A stretch of DNA of 64,000 nt. Source: Ananas comosus (taxonomy: Eukaryota; Streptophyta; Magnoliopsida; Poales; Bromeliaceae). The notes under the pieces are model-generated. The model had not been told where the DNA came from. It saw only the letters and a list, made by a program, of their open reading frames with translations, and did no database searches. Shown here piece by piece: positions 48,001 to 58,702 of the stretch. The position numbers were made by a program, and so were the translations under genes. The stretch covers positions 5,848,134 through 5,912,133 of the forward strand of contig NC_033623.1 in the NCBI RefSeq assembly GCF_001540865.1, in the 5' to 3' direction. Position 1 is the first letter of the stretch. Every line of letters begins with the position of its first letter.

Positions 48001-48852
48001 GGCCATGGTCATTGTCTTTAGTTTCCACTTTCATGTTCTGTTTTCTTCTGACTCCTATTATGGAAGTTAAATACAACACTGCATATTTGTTCTTAAGCAG
48101 TAAGTCTCTTGGGTAAATCAATGTGCTTATAAAGCACCTCACTGGGCGGAGAAATTAATCTCTATAACGCCCATGCCATGGTAGGAAGGTTGCACAATCA
48201 CAATTATCCACATAGCACTAAATCCACAGTTAGATATCTTCTTTGCCATCATTTTCTTCTTGAAATTATTAAAATACCGTTGATATGACCTGATTTATCT
48301 GACATGGCCTTGTGCTTCCCCACGTGGTGTGGACATTATATAGGAGATTTGTTTCATTGAGTTTTGGTTGATATTGTATCATTATTGTGGTAGTCGGTTC
48401 ACTCTTTTCTTATTCTTTCATCAAAGTGTTTTTTCATTCTTTCTTTGACTAATTCATGTTAATAATAGATAATTGGAGTGCGAAGGCAATTAGGAGAAAG
48501 ACAACAGGCACTGGTAGGATGAGATATCTTCGTCACGTGCCTAGTAGGTTCAAGAGCAACTTCAGAGAAGGTAACTTTTATTTCACCACACATATGGCAT
48601 TCTAAATTTTTCCTACTCTTGTCTAATGGCTAGCATTAGGGAAAATTAGGCAGATGGCTTACCGTTTTCCTTTTATCATGTGATTTTGTTTATGATATGA
48701 TGACACCACAATTGACTCTAGTATTGCGTGACGGGTTTAATGTCAATTTTCTTTTAAATTTTGATTCCACGAGACAAATTATTTCTTTTCTACATGTTTC
48801 AGGAAGTCAGGCGGTAGTATCTAAGAAGGCTGGAATTGCTGCAACCGCTTAG
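33082..48852 (+). CDS. RPL37: Cytosolic 60S ribosomal protein eL37 (RPL37), four exons, CTG at start position
   Basis: eL37 is a small zinc-binding protein of the 60S subunit that contacts 5.8S/25S rRNA. Coding exons: start codon position 33082-33084, then 33180-33315, 48469-48570 and 48803-48852 (stop TAG). They join in phase through GT-AG introns (33085-33179, 33316-48468, 48571-48802) to give 96 residues, the usual plant length. Visible are [17 protein letters not shown], the zinc finger C19-x2-C22-x11-C34-x2-C37, and [14 protein letters not shown]. Every residue of the rRNA-binding core looks conserved except Ser72, where family members usually have Arg (VPRRFK). Odd points: the codon before the first intron is CTG, not ATG, and is preceded by in-frame TAA (33079-33081). 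No in-frame ATG exists before Met64. Upstream lies an AT-rich transposon-like block. Either CUG initiation, an unseen 5' exon, or recent start loss is possible. Confidence 0.88.
34601..36353 (-). repeat. Copia 3' LTR, enlarged by nested solo LTR
   Basis: It starts TGTTGGGAACTGG and ends ATCTTTAACA. It is 1753 bp against 861 bp for its partner; the difference is the insertion at 35015-35929. Confidence 0.93.
35015..35929. mobile_element. Solo LTR nested in Copia LTR
   Basis: A 915-bp insertion with perfect ends TGATGC...GCATCA and near-identical flanks CTCCG (35010-35014) and CTTCG (35930-35934). The other LTR of the host Copia has an unbroken CTCCGCCGCC at the homologous site. It contains TATAAATAC (about 35260) and a CTTCTTCCTCG-rich leader, as in Copia LTRs. 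The open frame at 35299-35586 is not protein-like. Confidence 0.85.
36539..40374 (-). pseudogene. Copia gag-pol, frameshifted
   Basis: Minus-strand order: gag from ATG at 40374 ([31 protein letters not shown]), zinc knuckle [14 protein letters not shown], protease [17 protein letters not shown]-pre-integrase and integrase ([44 protein letters not shown]). RT follows ([40 protein letters not shown]), then RNase H ([26 protein letters not shown]). This polyprotein makes the particle, cuts itself, copies the RNA and integrates the DNA. At least five frame changes or stops separate the blocks. The first integrase aspartate is also lost: HAYVWGP where the family has HTDVWGP. It is therefore dead. 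It resembles the Tork/TAR side of Copia, inferred from motifs only. Confidence 0.9.
40412..41272 (-). repeat. Copia 5' LTR
   Basis: It starts TATTGGGAACTAG (first G of TGTTGGG mutated) and ends ATCTTTAACA. A 40-bp internal direct duplication (AAATGCAGAAAG...TTACGTGGTTC, 40498-40570) is absent in the other LTR. Confidence 0.92.
41822..41932 (+). promoter_or_regulatory. Two palindrome pairs upstream of TATA box
   Basis: Sites start at 41822 (ACCGAT) and 41844 (ACCGGT), then 41906 and 41927. Spacing within pairs is 22 and 21 bp and the pair period is 84 bp. The TATA box follows about 80 bp later. Confidence 0.55.
43591..43607 (+). promoter_or_regulatory. LTR stem-loop upstream of splice-acceptor-like AG
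   Basis: GAACT/AGTTC, five pairs and a 7-nt loop; TTTCCACAG ends at 43627, 20 nt downstream. Confidence 0.45.
44309..46916 (-). mobile_element. Family A solo LTR, inverted partner, TSD ACCAA
   Basis: It runs from TGTCACGCCTCGAGC to TACGTTACA, 2608 bp, with ACCAA at 44304-44308 and 46917-46921. It is the reverse complement of the LTR at 41613-44143 along almost its whole length, with scattered differences. The palindrome pairs are at 46597-46707, and the stem-loop is at 44847-44863 (AG position one base shifted). Confidence 0.94.
46597..46707 (-). promoter_or_regulatory. Two palindrome pairs of inverted solo LTR
   Basis: ACCGGT starts at 46597, 46618, 46680 and 46702: pairs 21 and 22 bp apart, pair period 83 bp. 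Most are inside GTACCGGTAC. Confidence 0.55.
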
Positions 48853-49300
48853 AGCAAAAACTGCCTGTTCACTTTAGGCCGGAAACTGTGAGAACCATTT
48901 CGTTCTATTTTGTTCTGATTTTCTGCTGCTGTTCTAGTCATGCACTCTTCTGTCGTTTGAGACATGAAGATACTATTCATTGCATGCTTAATTTGTTTGA
49001 ATTCTGAGACGAAGTTCGGCTTTTCTAGAGATATCGTATTTGAAGTTTTGAGGTTATCAACATATTTGTTTGATGGCCTCTGTTTTTGTTTTTCTGTTTT
49101 TTCGGTAGTCTTGGGAAATGTACTGTGAAAGCTCCCAGAGTAAATTGCATGATACGATTGGTTATTGATCTCGTTCAAATTTCCTGTAGCTCAAGATTGT
49201 GTTACAATGGATGCACGGAACCTAATAAGTTCCTGTTTCGGGTAGTGTTGCTTTGTGGAACTCCATTTTACTTCCTAACGAAGGTAACTTCCTAATGTCT
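48853..49300 (+). other. RPL37: Probable eL37 3' UTR
   Basis: Sequence after the stop codon, T-rich, with no clear AATAAA. CAATCA-like and TTGTTT signals occur. The polyadenylation site cannot be fixed from sequence. 49301-49803 continues without a recognisable feature. Confidence 0.4.
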
Positions 49301-49803
49301 TCCTGATTGGCGGGATGGATTAATGGTTTATTTTCGTTGCCCACTCTTCAAATGTCAAAGATAACCAGTTGATTAAGAATAGTCTCTGGTCTCCTAAGGT
49401 GCCATGGGAGATCATTGATAATTCCAGTTGTCTTCAAATTAGATTTGAAAAGTTGTAAAATGAACCCTGTGAGCCGTTTCAACTGTTCGTAGGGGGCCAT
49501 TTGGTTTCATGTAATTGTAAATGCAACACACCCAAGGGTTTAAGTGCATGTGTATACCTGGTGTATCCACATTGGACTCGGTTGTAACCAATCGTTTTGC
49601 ATTTGATCTTAGCTTGGGATCAACGAATTCAAACTTATCCCTCTTCAGGGAATAGGGTAAGATTGAATATAAATAGGTTTAAATTAAAAACTTATCCTTT
49701 CGTTTGTTATATGTCAGTTTCCCCAATTTGGATTGATATTTTGAGAAAGAGGGATAGAAATTACATTTCTCTCTTCCCGATCAAAATAATATAGACAAAT
49801 AAG

Positions 49804-50147
49804 CGGCTGTTTGGTTTATCGGAAAAGTGTGAACAAAAATTTTCAAATATTTTTTATGAAGAACTTATTTTTTAAAAAAATATATCATCTGTTTGATTTC
49901 AGGGAAAATAAACAATTTTAGAATTTTTTTTTCATATTTCACAAAAAAACTAGCAATTTTGTTTTTCTACATTTTTTTAAGAAAAACAAAAACATTAGTT
50001 TTCTATAAAATATGGAAAAAGGTTTTCTATTGAAGCTTATTTTCTTTAGAACTAGATAGATAGAAAAATTGAGAAAATGATTTTTCATGAAAAACTATTT
50101 TTTCCTATTTTCTTTTTTTCCACGTTTGAAAAACGAACAAACCACCC
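49804..50147. mobile_element. AT-rich MITE-like element
   Basis: It begins GGCTGTTTGGTTTATCGG and ends AAACGAACAAACCACCC, imperfect inverted ends, with a core rich in TTTTC and GAAAA that folds back. 50148-50600 after it has no recognised feature. Confidence 0.5.
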
Positions 50148-50628
50148 ATATGAGAATTTCCTCTACTTTCCTCCCTTTCCTCGATCAAATTTCTTTATTC
50201 CTTTCAGATTTTGACCCGTAGATATAGGAAAGACTCAGGTAGGCCCCTTGTGGGGAATAGACGAGATTCGTGGAAGATTCAGAAGCATCAAACGTAAGGA
50301 CAATTGAAGAAGGTTTGTCATACAAGCAACCCAATCTGATTTCTAGATGTGTTGTCTATCCAGTTTGTAAATATCCTTCATTTGCTTTCGTCTAACAACT
50401 GATTTTAGAGCTGGATTTATTTGTTTTTGCCTTTTGATCATCATGCTTGTGATGTTACGATATGACAGCATTCTTTGATTATACATCTATGGTTGTAGAT
50501 TAGTTCTATAAGTTATTTTTCTAGTTTTCGTTCTTTTTCTTGGTGAATTTTTTCGAAAACCTGAATATGTCTTAGGTTTTAATGCATATTATTGATTGTG
50601 AAACATATATATATATATATATATATAT

Positions 50629-51168
50629 AGAGTCCGTCTCCCGTACTTTCGAAAGTATGGGAGGCCCCGTGCTTGTAAGTTGTTTTCGATGATAGGACGT
50701 TCGATTCGACGATCGGCTCCGTTAGGTATGATCTACCCTATTGGAACTATCTAGAAACCAAATTTTAGATTTTTTTGACATTATTTACTAAGCGATCAAA
50801 AGGTCTAAAAAATGACTATTTAACGGTCGATGTGGCACATTTTTAAGTTCAACGGTGTAGAAGTATCCAAATTACATGAAAATTTAATAGAAAATTCTAC
50901 TTAACATCAGTAGCAAGATCAATACTTCTGATTTAAAATTTGAATCATTTATCACTGTTTTTTATGAGATTTTCATTTTCAGCCGTTCATTTTGAGGCTA
51001 CTCATTCACTAGACAAACGAAATCAAAAAATTATGAAATTTGGTTTCTGGATAGTTCCAATAGCGTAGATCAAGTTTAACGGAACCGATCGCCGAATCGG
51101 ATGTTCCATCATCGAAAACAACTTACAACCACGGGGCCTCCCGTACTTTCGAAAGCATAGGAGCCCAG
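50629..51168. mobile_element. Foldback MITE 1 between microsatellites
   Basis: Terminal inverted repeats start CTCCCGTACTTTCGAAAG and extend about 60 bases inward (TTGTTTTCGATGAT at the left pairs with ATCATCGAAAACAA at the right). It is bounded by (TA)n on the left and (CT)n(TA)n on the right. No coding sequence. Confidence 0.8.
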
Positions 51169-51212
<44 letters not shown>

Positions 51213-51217
<5 letters not shown>

Positions 51218-51754
51218 TACGTCTCCCGTGCTTTCGAAAGTACGGAGGCCTCCGTACTTGTAAGTTGTTTTCGTTGATAGGACATCCAATTCGACGATTG
51301 GCTCCGTTAGGTATAATTTATGCTATTGGAACTATCTAGAAACCAAATTTTATAATTTTTCGACATCATTTACCAAGCGATCACAGGGTCTCAAAAATGA
51401 CTATTTTAACGGCCGATGTGATACGTTTTTAAGTTCAACGGTGTAGAAGTATCCAAATTATATGAAACTTTAATAGAAAATTCTACTTAACATCAAGAGC
51501 AAGAACAATACTTCCGATTTGAAATTTGAGTCATTTATCACTATTTTTTATGAGATTTTTATTTTCAGCCGTTTATTTTGAGGCTACTCGTTCACTAGGC
51601 AAACGAAATCAAAAAATTATGAAATTTGGTTTCTAAATAGTTCTAATAGCATAGATCATGTTTAACGGAACCGATTGCCGAATCGGACGTCCCATCATTG
51701 GAAACAACCTACAAGTACGGAAGCCTTCGTACTTTCGAAAGCATAGGAGCCTAG

Positions 51755-51757
<3 letters not shown>
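51213..51757. mobile_element. Foldback MITE 2
   Basis: A closely similar copy of MITE 1 in the same orientation, with tip GTACTTTCGAAAGTAC...; (TA)n on both sides. Confidence 0.8.
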
Positions 51758-51798
<41 letters not shown>

Positions 51799-51911
51799 TT
51801 GAGCTAGAATACTATCGATAGCAAACGGGCTCCGTTGCTACCCATTTATTTTCGATGATGGAGCCTCCAAATCGACGATCGGAACCGTTGAACATGATCT
51901 ATACCACTTGA

Positions 51912-54631
51912 TGTCACGCCCTGGGACCGGCAGAGGCCTTCCCGGTGGCGTATCCAGAACCACCATATGTCTACACATATAAGGCGTCTACAATAACAGC
52001 GGAAGTAAAGTAAGAAAACAAAAGTATCTAACGATATCAGAGCAAGGTAAATAACTAAGTTCTACACAGAGGGGTAAGTATAAAACTGAAATCCACTAAT
52101 AAAGTTATAAAGTAGTACAAAGGGAAACCCAAATACAAAAACTAAATATAAAGAGTATGTAGGTGGTCTCTCCATACATGGTACTCAAAATCTCTCTTTC
52201 TCTCTCTCAAAAACAAACAGAAAGAGTAAACCACTTAAGCTCACAAGTAGCTCCCAGCTAACTAGCTACGCGACTCCCTTGCCGCGATCCCGTGCCTCCG
52301 CCGGTGCCGAAGGCTCTGAAATAACATCAAGGAAAAGAGGGCGTGAGAACTATAATTTATAGTTTCCAGTGGGCAATTACTGACCTCAGCTCAATGCACC
52401 ACTAGGCCCCAAAAGAAAAGGGTAAGTCCAAAAAGCAACAATAATAATAAATGGATTGCATTTATGAAAGCATGATTAAAATGCTAAACTACTATGTCGC
52501 AAATAAATATGATGTCAAATGTGTTGTACATCTATTTTATCAAAATGAAGTATGTCCAGGCATGACTAATATGTCCCAACATAACGCGCAAGTAGGTATC
52601 ATGATCCACTATATATATATCAATGTATGATAAGTATGCTCTATCATGGCAGCAAAATATGCTATGATGCAACAAATAAGACTATCATATATACCACAAG
52701 TCCCAACACTATGCTATGAGCATGTCATGGTAATCAAACTATTAAGCCTATCTAGTAGTGATAGTCATTTCCCGATTCAATGTCATTGTTTCCAACATGT
52801 TCTAGGACCTATATAGTGTTGTCCAGCTTGTGCCACCTAAGTGTCGGTGGTAGCTCCAGCATTCCTACTCTAGGAATGAGTCTATCCCTCCCGACCGCGT
52901 AGGTTTCTCAATACCGCACGAGCGAACATAAGTCGCGTAGGCCAACTCTGGAGTGCCGGCTTGTAGGGAGCGACCCTCACAAGCATGTGCGAATGAGCAC
53001 AAATGGCAAGCAAGAGTAGTCAATGTCTCAAATACCCAATCATCATGTCTCTAACATGGTACAAGTCACTAGCACCTCGAAGCTCTGGTTCAATGTCTCA
53101 AAGTGATGTTCCAACACCCACTATGCTTAGTGCCTCTTTATAACACTTAAGCTTGTTATAAGTTAACGCATTTCATAGTCTATGCTCTATTCATGACATT
53201 AGTACTAGGTTCTTATTTAACCCAAGCTCAATGCCTCTTTATGACATTAGCTCAATTATTCACAAGTAGCACAAGTTTTCGAGTCCCTTCAAGGCTTATT
53301 AAGATCCTTTAAGTCTCGAGTAGGAATAGCTTTAAATGCATGAAAGTGATATTCATTTTCACCATAGGAATTATGATTCCAAGTCTCAATAGGATGCCAA
53401 TCATGTACAAGTCCCACATGGTAGCTCTCTACTGTATAGGGGTCCGAAATTTCTTACACATAATATAGCCATGTTAAGCATCCTAAAATTCACAATAAAT
53501 ACATTTATCATAGAAATGCATGAATTTTACTCTATGAAGTATAAAACGTGGGATATGAGAATTTCTCATATGCCAGGCTAGGTCAAACCCACCAAACCGT
53601 CTCGGAAGCCTTCGTTTTGCCGAACGGAGTTGTCCACCAGTCTCTAAGCACCCTAGAAGTAAGGAGCGAAGAGATAAACAAACGTTACGAGCAACTCTAG
53701 GCTCAAATATTAACCACCACAAGCAAATGGGCAAAACTCACATAGGGAGTAGAAAATCTCTCTTAAACTCCAAAAGAGAGCTAGATCCCTTCCAATCCGA
53801 CCTAAAGGAAGATTCTAAATCAAGTAATTGAGCCTCAAAAGCCCTAGATCAAAAAGCCCTAAAATCAACCCTAAAATTCCATCCTAGGGTTTCATCTACC
53901 ACAAAGTAACAAAACTCCAATTTAGAGAGAGAGAATGAGCTACTAACCTTTTAGAAGCCTCAAACAAGATCCAAAGTCCTCCAAGTGTGGAGATCTCCCT
54001 CCTCTCAAACTCCAAATTCAAGATCCAAGCCACCAAAAGGAAGAAGAGAGGGTGTGGGTGAAGATCCAAGCCTCCAACAAGCTCTTTTCTTCTTCTTCTT
54101 CTCCTCCTTCTTCTTCTTCTCTCTCTAGGAGCAAGTGGGATGGTGGAATGAGGGAGAAGAGAAGGAGAAGTGGCCACATAGGCCCTCTAGTGTAACAAAA
54201 TCCAACTAAGTCCCTCAACTTTGCACCATGTACAAAGCCCGGACTGGGCAGTTTTCGGACTGAGGGACCGGTCTTCCCGACATGGGACCGGTCTCTCGAC
54301 CTGCTCCGAAATTCCGACGTTCGGGAACCGGTCTCTCCCCGCACAGGACCGGTCTCTCGGACCCTCCACGCAAAATACGCGCTCGGGAACTGGTCTCTCC
54401 TAGCGAGGGACCGGTTGTCTCAAACCTTGCCGCGGCACTGTTCTGAGGGGACCGGTCTCTCCTAATAGGGACCGGTCCCCGAGAGTAAAAACTCTCAGGA
54501 CTCGTCCAGAAATCCGGTTTTCGAACCTTTTAGGTCGGAAAACATCCTACGACTCTCCACCAAGTGTGGAAAAGCTCGAAACACGTCCAATCACTCGAAC
54601 CTTGCAATTTGCACAGGTCCGGTGTGCTACA
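51912..54631 (-). mobile_element. Family A solo LTR with TSD CTTGA
   Basis: It runs from TGTCACGCCCTGGG to GGTGTGCTACA, 2720 bp, with CTTGA at 51907-51911 and 54632-54636. It carries a stem-loop at 52347-52365 (AG about 29 nt further on the minus strand) and a four-pair palindrome array at 54267-54476. Frames within it are shadow frames. Confidence 0.95.
54267..54476 (-). promoter_or_regulatory. Four palindrome pairs, 20-21 bp within pair
   Basis: ACCGGT-type sites start at 54267/54287, 54327/54348, 54389/54410 (first is ACTGGT) and 54451/54471. Pair period is 60-62 bp. The segment between the partners is pyrimidine-rich (TCTCTCC) followed by AGGG. Confidence 0.6.
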
Positions 54632-55063
54632 CTTGAAGTGTTTAGAAATCAAATTTCAAATTTTTTTGACATCATTTGCCTAATGATCAAAGGGTTTCAA
54701 AATTTGTAATTTTAATGGTCGATATGAGACGTTTTCTTATTTAACGGCGTAAAGATATCCAAATCAATTGAATTTTTGTTAGAAAATTCTTTAAACTATT
54801 TAAAACAAGATCTATACTCTTGATCTTGATTACAAGACTCCTATCATCATTTTTTAAAGAATATTCATTTTCAGCCGTTCATTTTTGTGTCCACTCGATG
54901 GATAAGAGAACAATATCGAAAATATATGAAATTTGATTTCTAAACACTTCAAGTGGTATAGATCATATTCAACGATGCCGATCGTCGATTTGGAGGTTCC
55001 ATCATCGAAAACAAATGGGTGGCAATGGAGCCCGTTTGCTATCTCGATAGTATTCTAGTTCAA

Positions 55064-55107
<44 letters not shown>

Positions 55108-55108
<1 letters not shown>

Positions 55109-55588
55109 GGATTGGAATAATATCAATAGTAAACGGTTCAATATACTACCAATTTATTTTCGATGATAGAGTTTTCAAATCGACAACTGGCATTGTTGAA
55201 ATTGCTTTTTGACATCGCTAATCAAACGATCAAAGGGTCACGAAATTCGTAATTCTAATGGCCGACAAGGTGCGTTTGATTGTTTAATGGTATAGAGGAG
55301 TCCAAATTAGTGTTAAACTATTAAACATTAGATTTAAACACTAGATCTTGAATGCAAAAATTGTGTCATAATATTTTGAAGGATATTCATTATCTGCCAA
55401 TCATTTATGTCCACTTGATGAACAAGGGAACAATATCGAAAAAAGTATAAAATTTAATTTCTAAATAGTTTAAAAGGTCTAGATCATATTCAACGGTGTC
55501 GATCATTGGTTTGAAAACTCTATCATCGAAAATAAAACGGTAGTAAATTGAGCCATTTACTACCAATAGTATTCTAGTCCTACTCTCT
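55108..55588. mobile_element. Foldback MITE 4
   Basis: It shares the backbone with MITE 3 (TCGATTTGAA-type arms, ATCATCGAAAATAAA at the right arm) with more divergence. The tip is ATATCAATAGTAAAC. It is flanked by (TA)n on the left and (CT)n/(GA)n on the right. Confidence 0.7.
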
Positions 55589-55600
55589 CTTTCTCTATAT

Positions 55601-55635
<35 letters not shown>

Positions 55636-56052
55636 GACCTAAGCTGGATGTATTAGTAGCTAATGTGTTCCATTGCCACATATTTATTTTCAATAATGAA
55701 GCCTTCAAATCGATGATCGACACTGTTGAACATGATCTATACTACTTGAAGCATGTAGAAATCAAATTTAATGCTTTTCTGATATTGTTCTCTTGTCCAT
55801 CAAGTGAACACAAGAATGAACGACAAAAAATGAATATTCTTTAAAAAGTTATGATAAGAATTTTGTAATCAAAATCAAGAGTATAGATCTTGTTTTTACA
55901 TAGTTTAAAATTTTCTAACCAAAATTCAATTGACTGGGATATTTTTATGCTATTTGAACCAGAAAATGCCTCATATTGACTATTAAAATTGTAAATTTTG
56001 AAACCCTTTGATCATTAGGTTAATTTGGATATTGAAAGATTTGAAATTATTC
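55589..56052. mobile_element. Partial foldback MITE 5 in opposite orientation
   Basis: After a (GA)n tract, segments such as ATTTATTTTCAATAATGAAGCC and TGAACATGATCTATACTACTTGAAG match MITE 3; the right part is degraded. The short open frame here is not a gene. Confidence 0.6.
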
Positions 56053-58702
56053 CTAGATAAATGTGATATAAAATCGATATATCAATGATGCCGCATGTCA
56101 TATTAGGAGGCTTCAACATCGAAGATACAATGAAGTGACAAGGGGCCTGTTTGACTAATTAATGCATTTGATTATACTATTTATATATATATAAATATAT
56201 TATATATCATTGAGCTCTATATTTTAAAAGTACAAGTCATTGGTAGCTTGTAAGTTTTCGGCACTTGGATTTAAAGGATGTGCGGTAGTGGCATGATGGG
56301 GCACCCTAGGGTTGGAGTGCGTGGTTGGTTGCAAGTAGTATATTCTACACGGGGTTAAAAATGATAAAGCGAGATCAATGTAAAAAATTTACAGCCACCA
56401 ATGTGCTTGGTACTTTTAGCAAGCCATAGCGGAACTCTGTATATATAGATATATATATATATATATTTAATATATATATATAGATTGAGCTACTATTGCT
56501 TTTAAAAGTACAAATCATTGGTGCTTGTAAGTTTTCGGCCCTGATTAAGAGAATGTGTGCGTTATGATGATTGGGTCCTTCTAGGGTGAGTGAGGTGGTT
56601 AGTTGATAGTCTAATCTAACGGATATTAAATGATCAAAACGTAGATTAACGGTAAAAATTTACAATGCAAAAAGTGCTTGGTGCTTTGATAAGCACATAG
56701 CCGAGATATTATTATAATATTATATATATATATATATAGTAATATTACATAAATATATATATGTTCGTTATTCTTTATAAGTATTGATCTCTTTATTAAT
56801 AGTTTTGCTCTTAGTTATGTCAGTCTGATCATTTGCACCCCTTAGATCATACTATTAAACCAATACCACTCAACCCTAAGACCACTATCATTTTAGACTT
56901 GAGCGACCTACAGTCATTCCAATCACGCATCCATCAATCAACAGTTAAATTATGAGTGACAAGGGGTCCTATATTATAAGAGTGATAGTAGCCCCAACTA
57001 TATATATATATCTTATTATAATATATATATTATATTACTATATATAGAATTATGCTACTATACTATCAATGTCCAAGCCTTGTTATATTGACTTTCGGCG
57101 TTGGAAGATATATATGTGCGGTTTAGGATAATGTGGTCCTAGGTTGAGTGGTGGTTGTTTCATAGTTAATTAACGAGTAGGGAATATCAAAGCACGGTAA
57201 ATCTAACGGTAGAGAAAATCAATAGTATCAAGGGCTTGGTACATCGAAGTATAGATCGACTCTATATATATTATATATATATATATATTATATATTATAT
57301 AGAGTGGAGCTAGAATACTTTAGAAGTACCAAAGTGGGGTGTGCTTAGAGTTTTTAAGTCTGGATGGTGAGAGTTTGAGGTTGATCTAGAGTAAATGTGA
57401 TATAAAATCTATATCAATTGATGCCGGATGTCTATAGAGGTTCAACATCGAAGTAAATGAGTGACAAGGGGCCTGTTTAGACTATTAATGCATTTGATTA
57501 TACTTTTATATATATATAAATTATATTATATATCTATAATGAGCTCCTATATTTTAAAAGTAACATATTGGTGCTTGTAAGTTTTCGGCACTTGGATTAA
57601 GATTGCGGTATGGATGATGTGGGCACGCTAGGGTTGGAGTGCGTGGTTGCGTTGAATAGGTATATTCTAACGGGTAAAAATGATAAAAGCAGATCAATGA
57701 AAAAATTTACAAGCCACCAATGTGCTTGGTACTTTTACAAGCCATAGCGGAACTCTGTATATATAGATATATATATATATATATTTAATATATATATATA
57801 GATTGAGCTACTATTGCTTTTAAAAGTACAAATCATTGGTGCTTGTAAGTTTTCGGCCCTGATTAAGAGAATGTGTGCGTTATGATGATTGGGTCCTTCT
57901 AGGGTGAGTGAGGTGGTTAGTTGATAGTCTAATCTAACGGATATTAAATGATCAAAACGTAGATTAACGGTAAAAATTTACAATGCAAAAAGTGCTTGGT
58001 GCTTTGATAAGCACATAGCCGAGATATTATTATAATATTATATATATATATATATAGTAATATTACATAAATATATATATGTTCGTTATTCTTTATAAGT
58101 ATTGATCTCTTTATTAATAGTTTTGCTCTTAGTTATGTCAGTCTGATCATTTGCACCCCTTAGATCATACTATTAAACCAATACCACTCAACCCTAAGAC
58201 CACTATCATTTTAGACTTGAGCGACCTACAGTCATTCCAATCACGCATCCATCAATCAACAGTTAAATTATGAGTGACAAGGGGTCCTATATTATAAGAG
58301 TGATAGTAGCCCCAACTATATATATATATCTTATTATAATATATATATTATATTACTATATATAGAATTATGCTACTATACTATCAATGTCCAAGCCTTG
58401 TTATATTGACTTTCGGCGTTGGAAGATATATATGTGCGGTTTAGGATAATGTGGTCCTAGGTTGAGTGGTGGTTGTTTCATAGTTAATTAACGAGTAGGG
58501 AATATCAAAGCACGGTAAATCTAACGGTAGAGAAAATCAATAGTATCAAGGGCTTGGTACATCGAAGTATAGATCGACTCTATATATATTATATATATAT
58601 ATATATTATATATTATATAGAGTGGAGCTAGAATACTTTAGAAGTACCAAAGTGGGGTGTGCTTAGAGTTTTTAAGTCTGGATGGTGAGAGTTTGAGGTT
58701 GA
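56053..58702. repeat. 1.3-kb tandem duplication of MITE cluster
   Basis: Unit 1 is 56053-57384 and unit 2 57385-58702. From 56440 to 57384 the two read the same base for base as 57758-58702 wherever I compared them. The first approximately 390 bases of each unit differ by many single-base insertions and deletions. Inside are short MITEs with tips such as TTTTAAAAGTAC and an inner TCATTGGTGCTTGTAAGTTTTCGG, all bounded by (TA)n. Confidence 0.88.

Larger units (their letters stand above)
33316..48468 (+). other. RPL37: Giant eL37 intron 2 (15,153 bp)
   Basis: Donor AAGT|GTGAGC and acceptor AATAATAG|AT join codon 47 (T+AT = Tyr) exactly where other eL37 proteins continue YNWS. The intron holds a full-length Copia element with a nested solo LTR, and two inverted family A solo LTRs, about 12 kb of insertions in all. 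Host intron sequence is 33316-34600, 41273-41612, 44144-44308 and 46917-48468, in which I see no other gene. Confidence 0.9.
51796..55068. mobile_element. Foldback MITE 3, split by solo LTR
   Basis: The halves 51796-51911 and 54637-55068 share the MITE 1/2 backbone (TCAAAGGGTTTC, TTTTCAGCCGTTCATTTT). The tip is ATACTATCGATAG. The inverted end is at 55015-55068, followed by (CT)n(TA)n. Confidence 0.78.

Noticed and set aside
52860..54344. Several minus-strand open frames near the MITE chain
   Set aside because: All lie within the solo LTR 51912-54631 and one is a translated GAA/CTT repeat.
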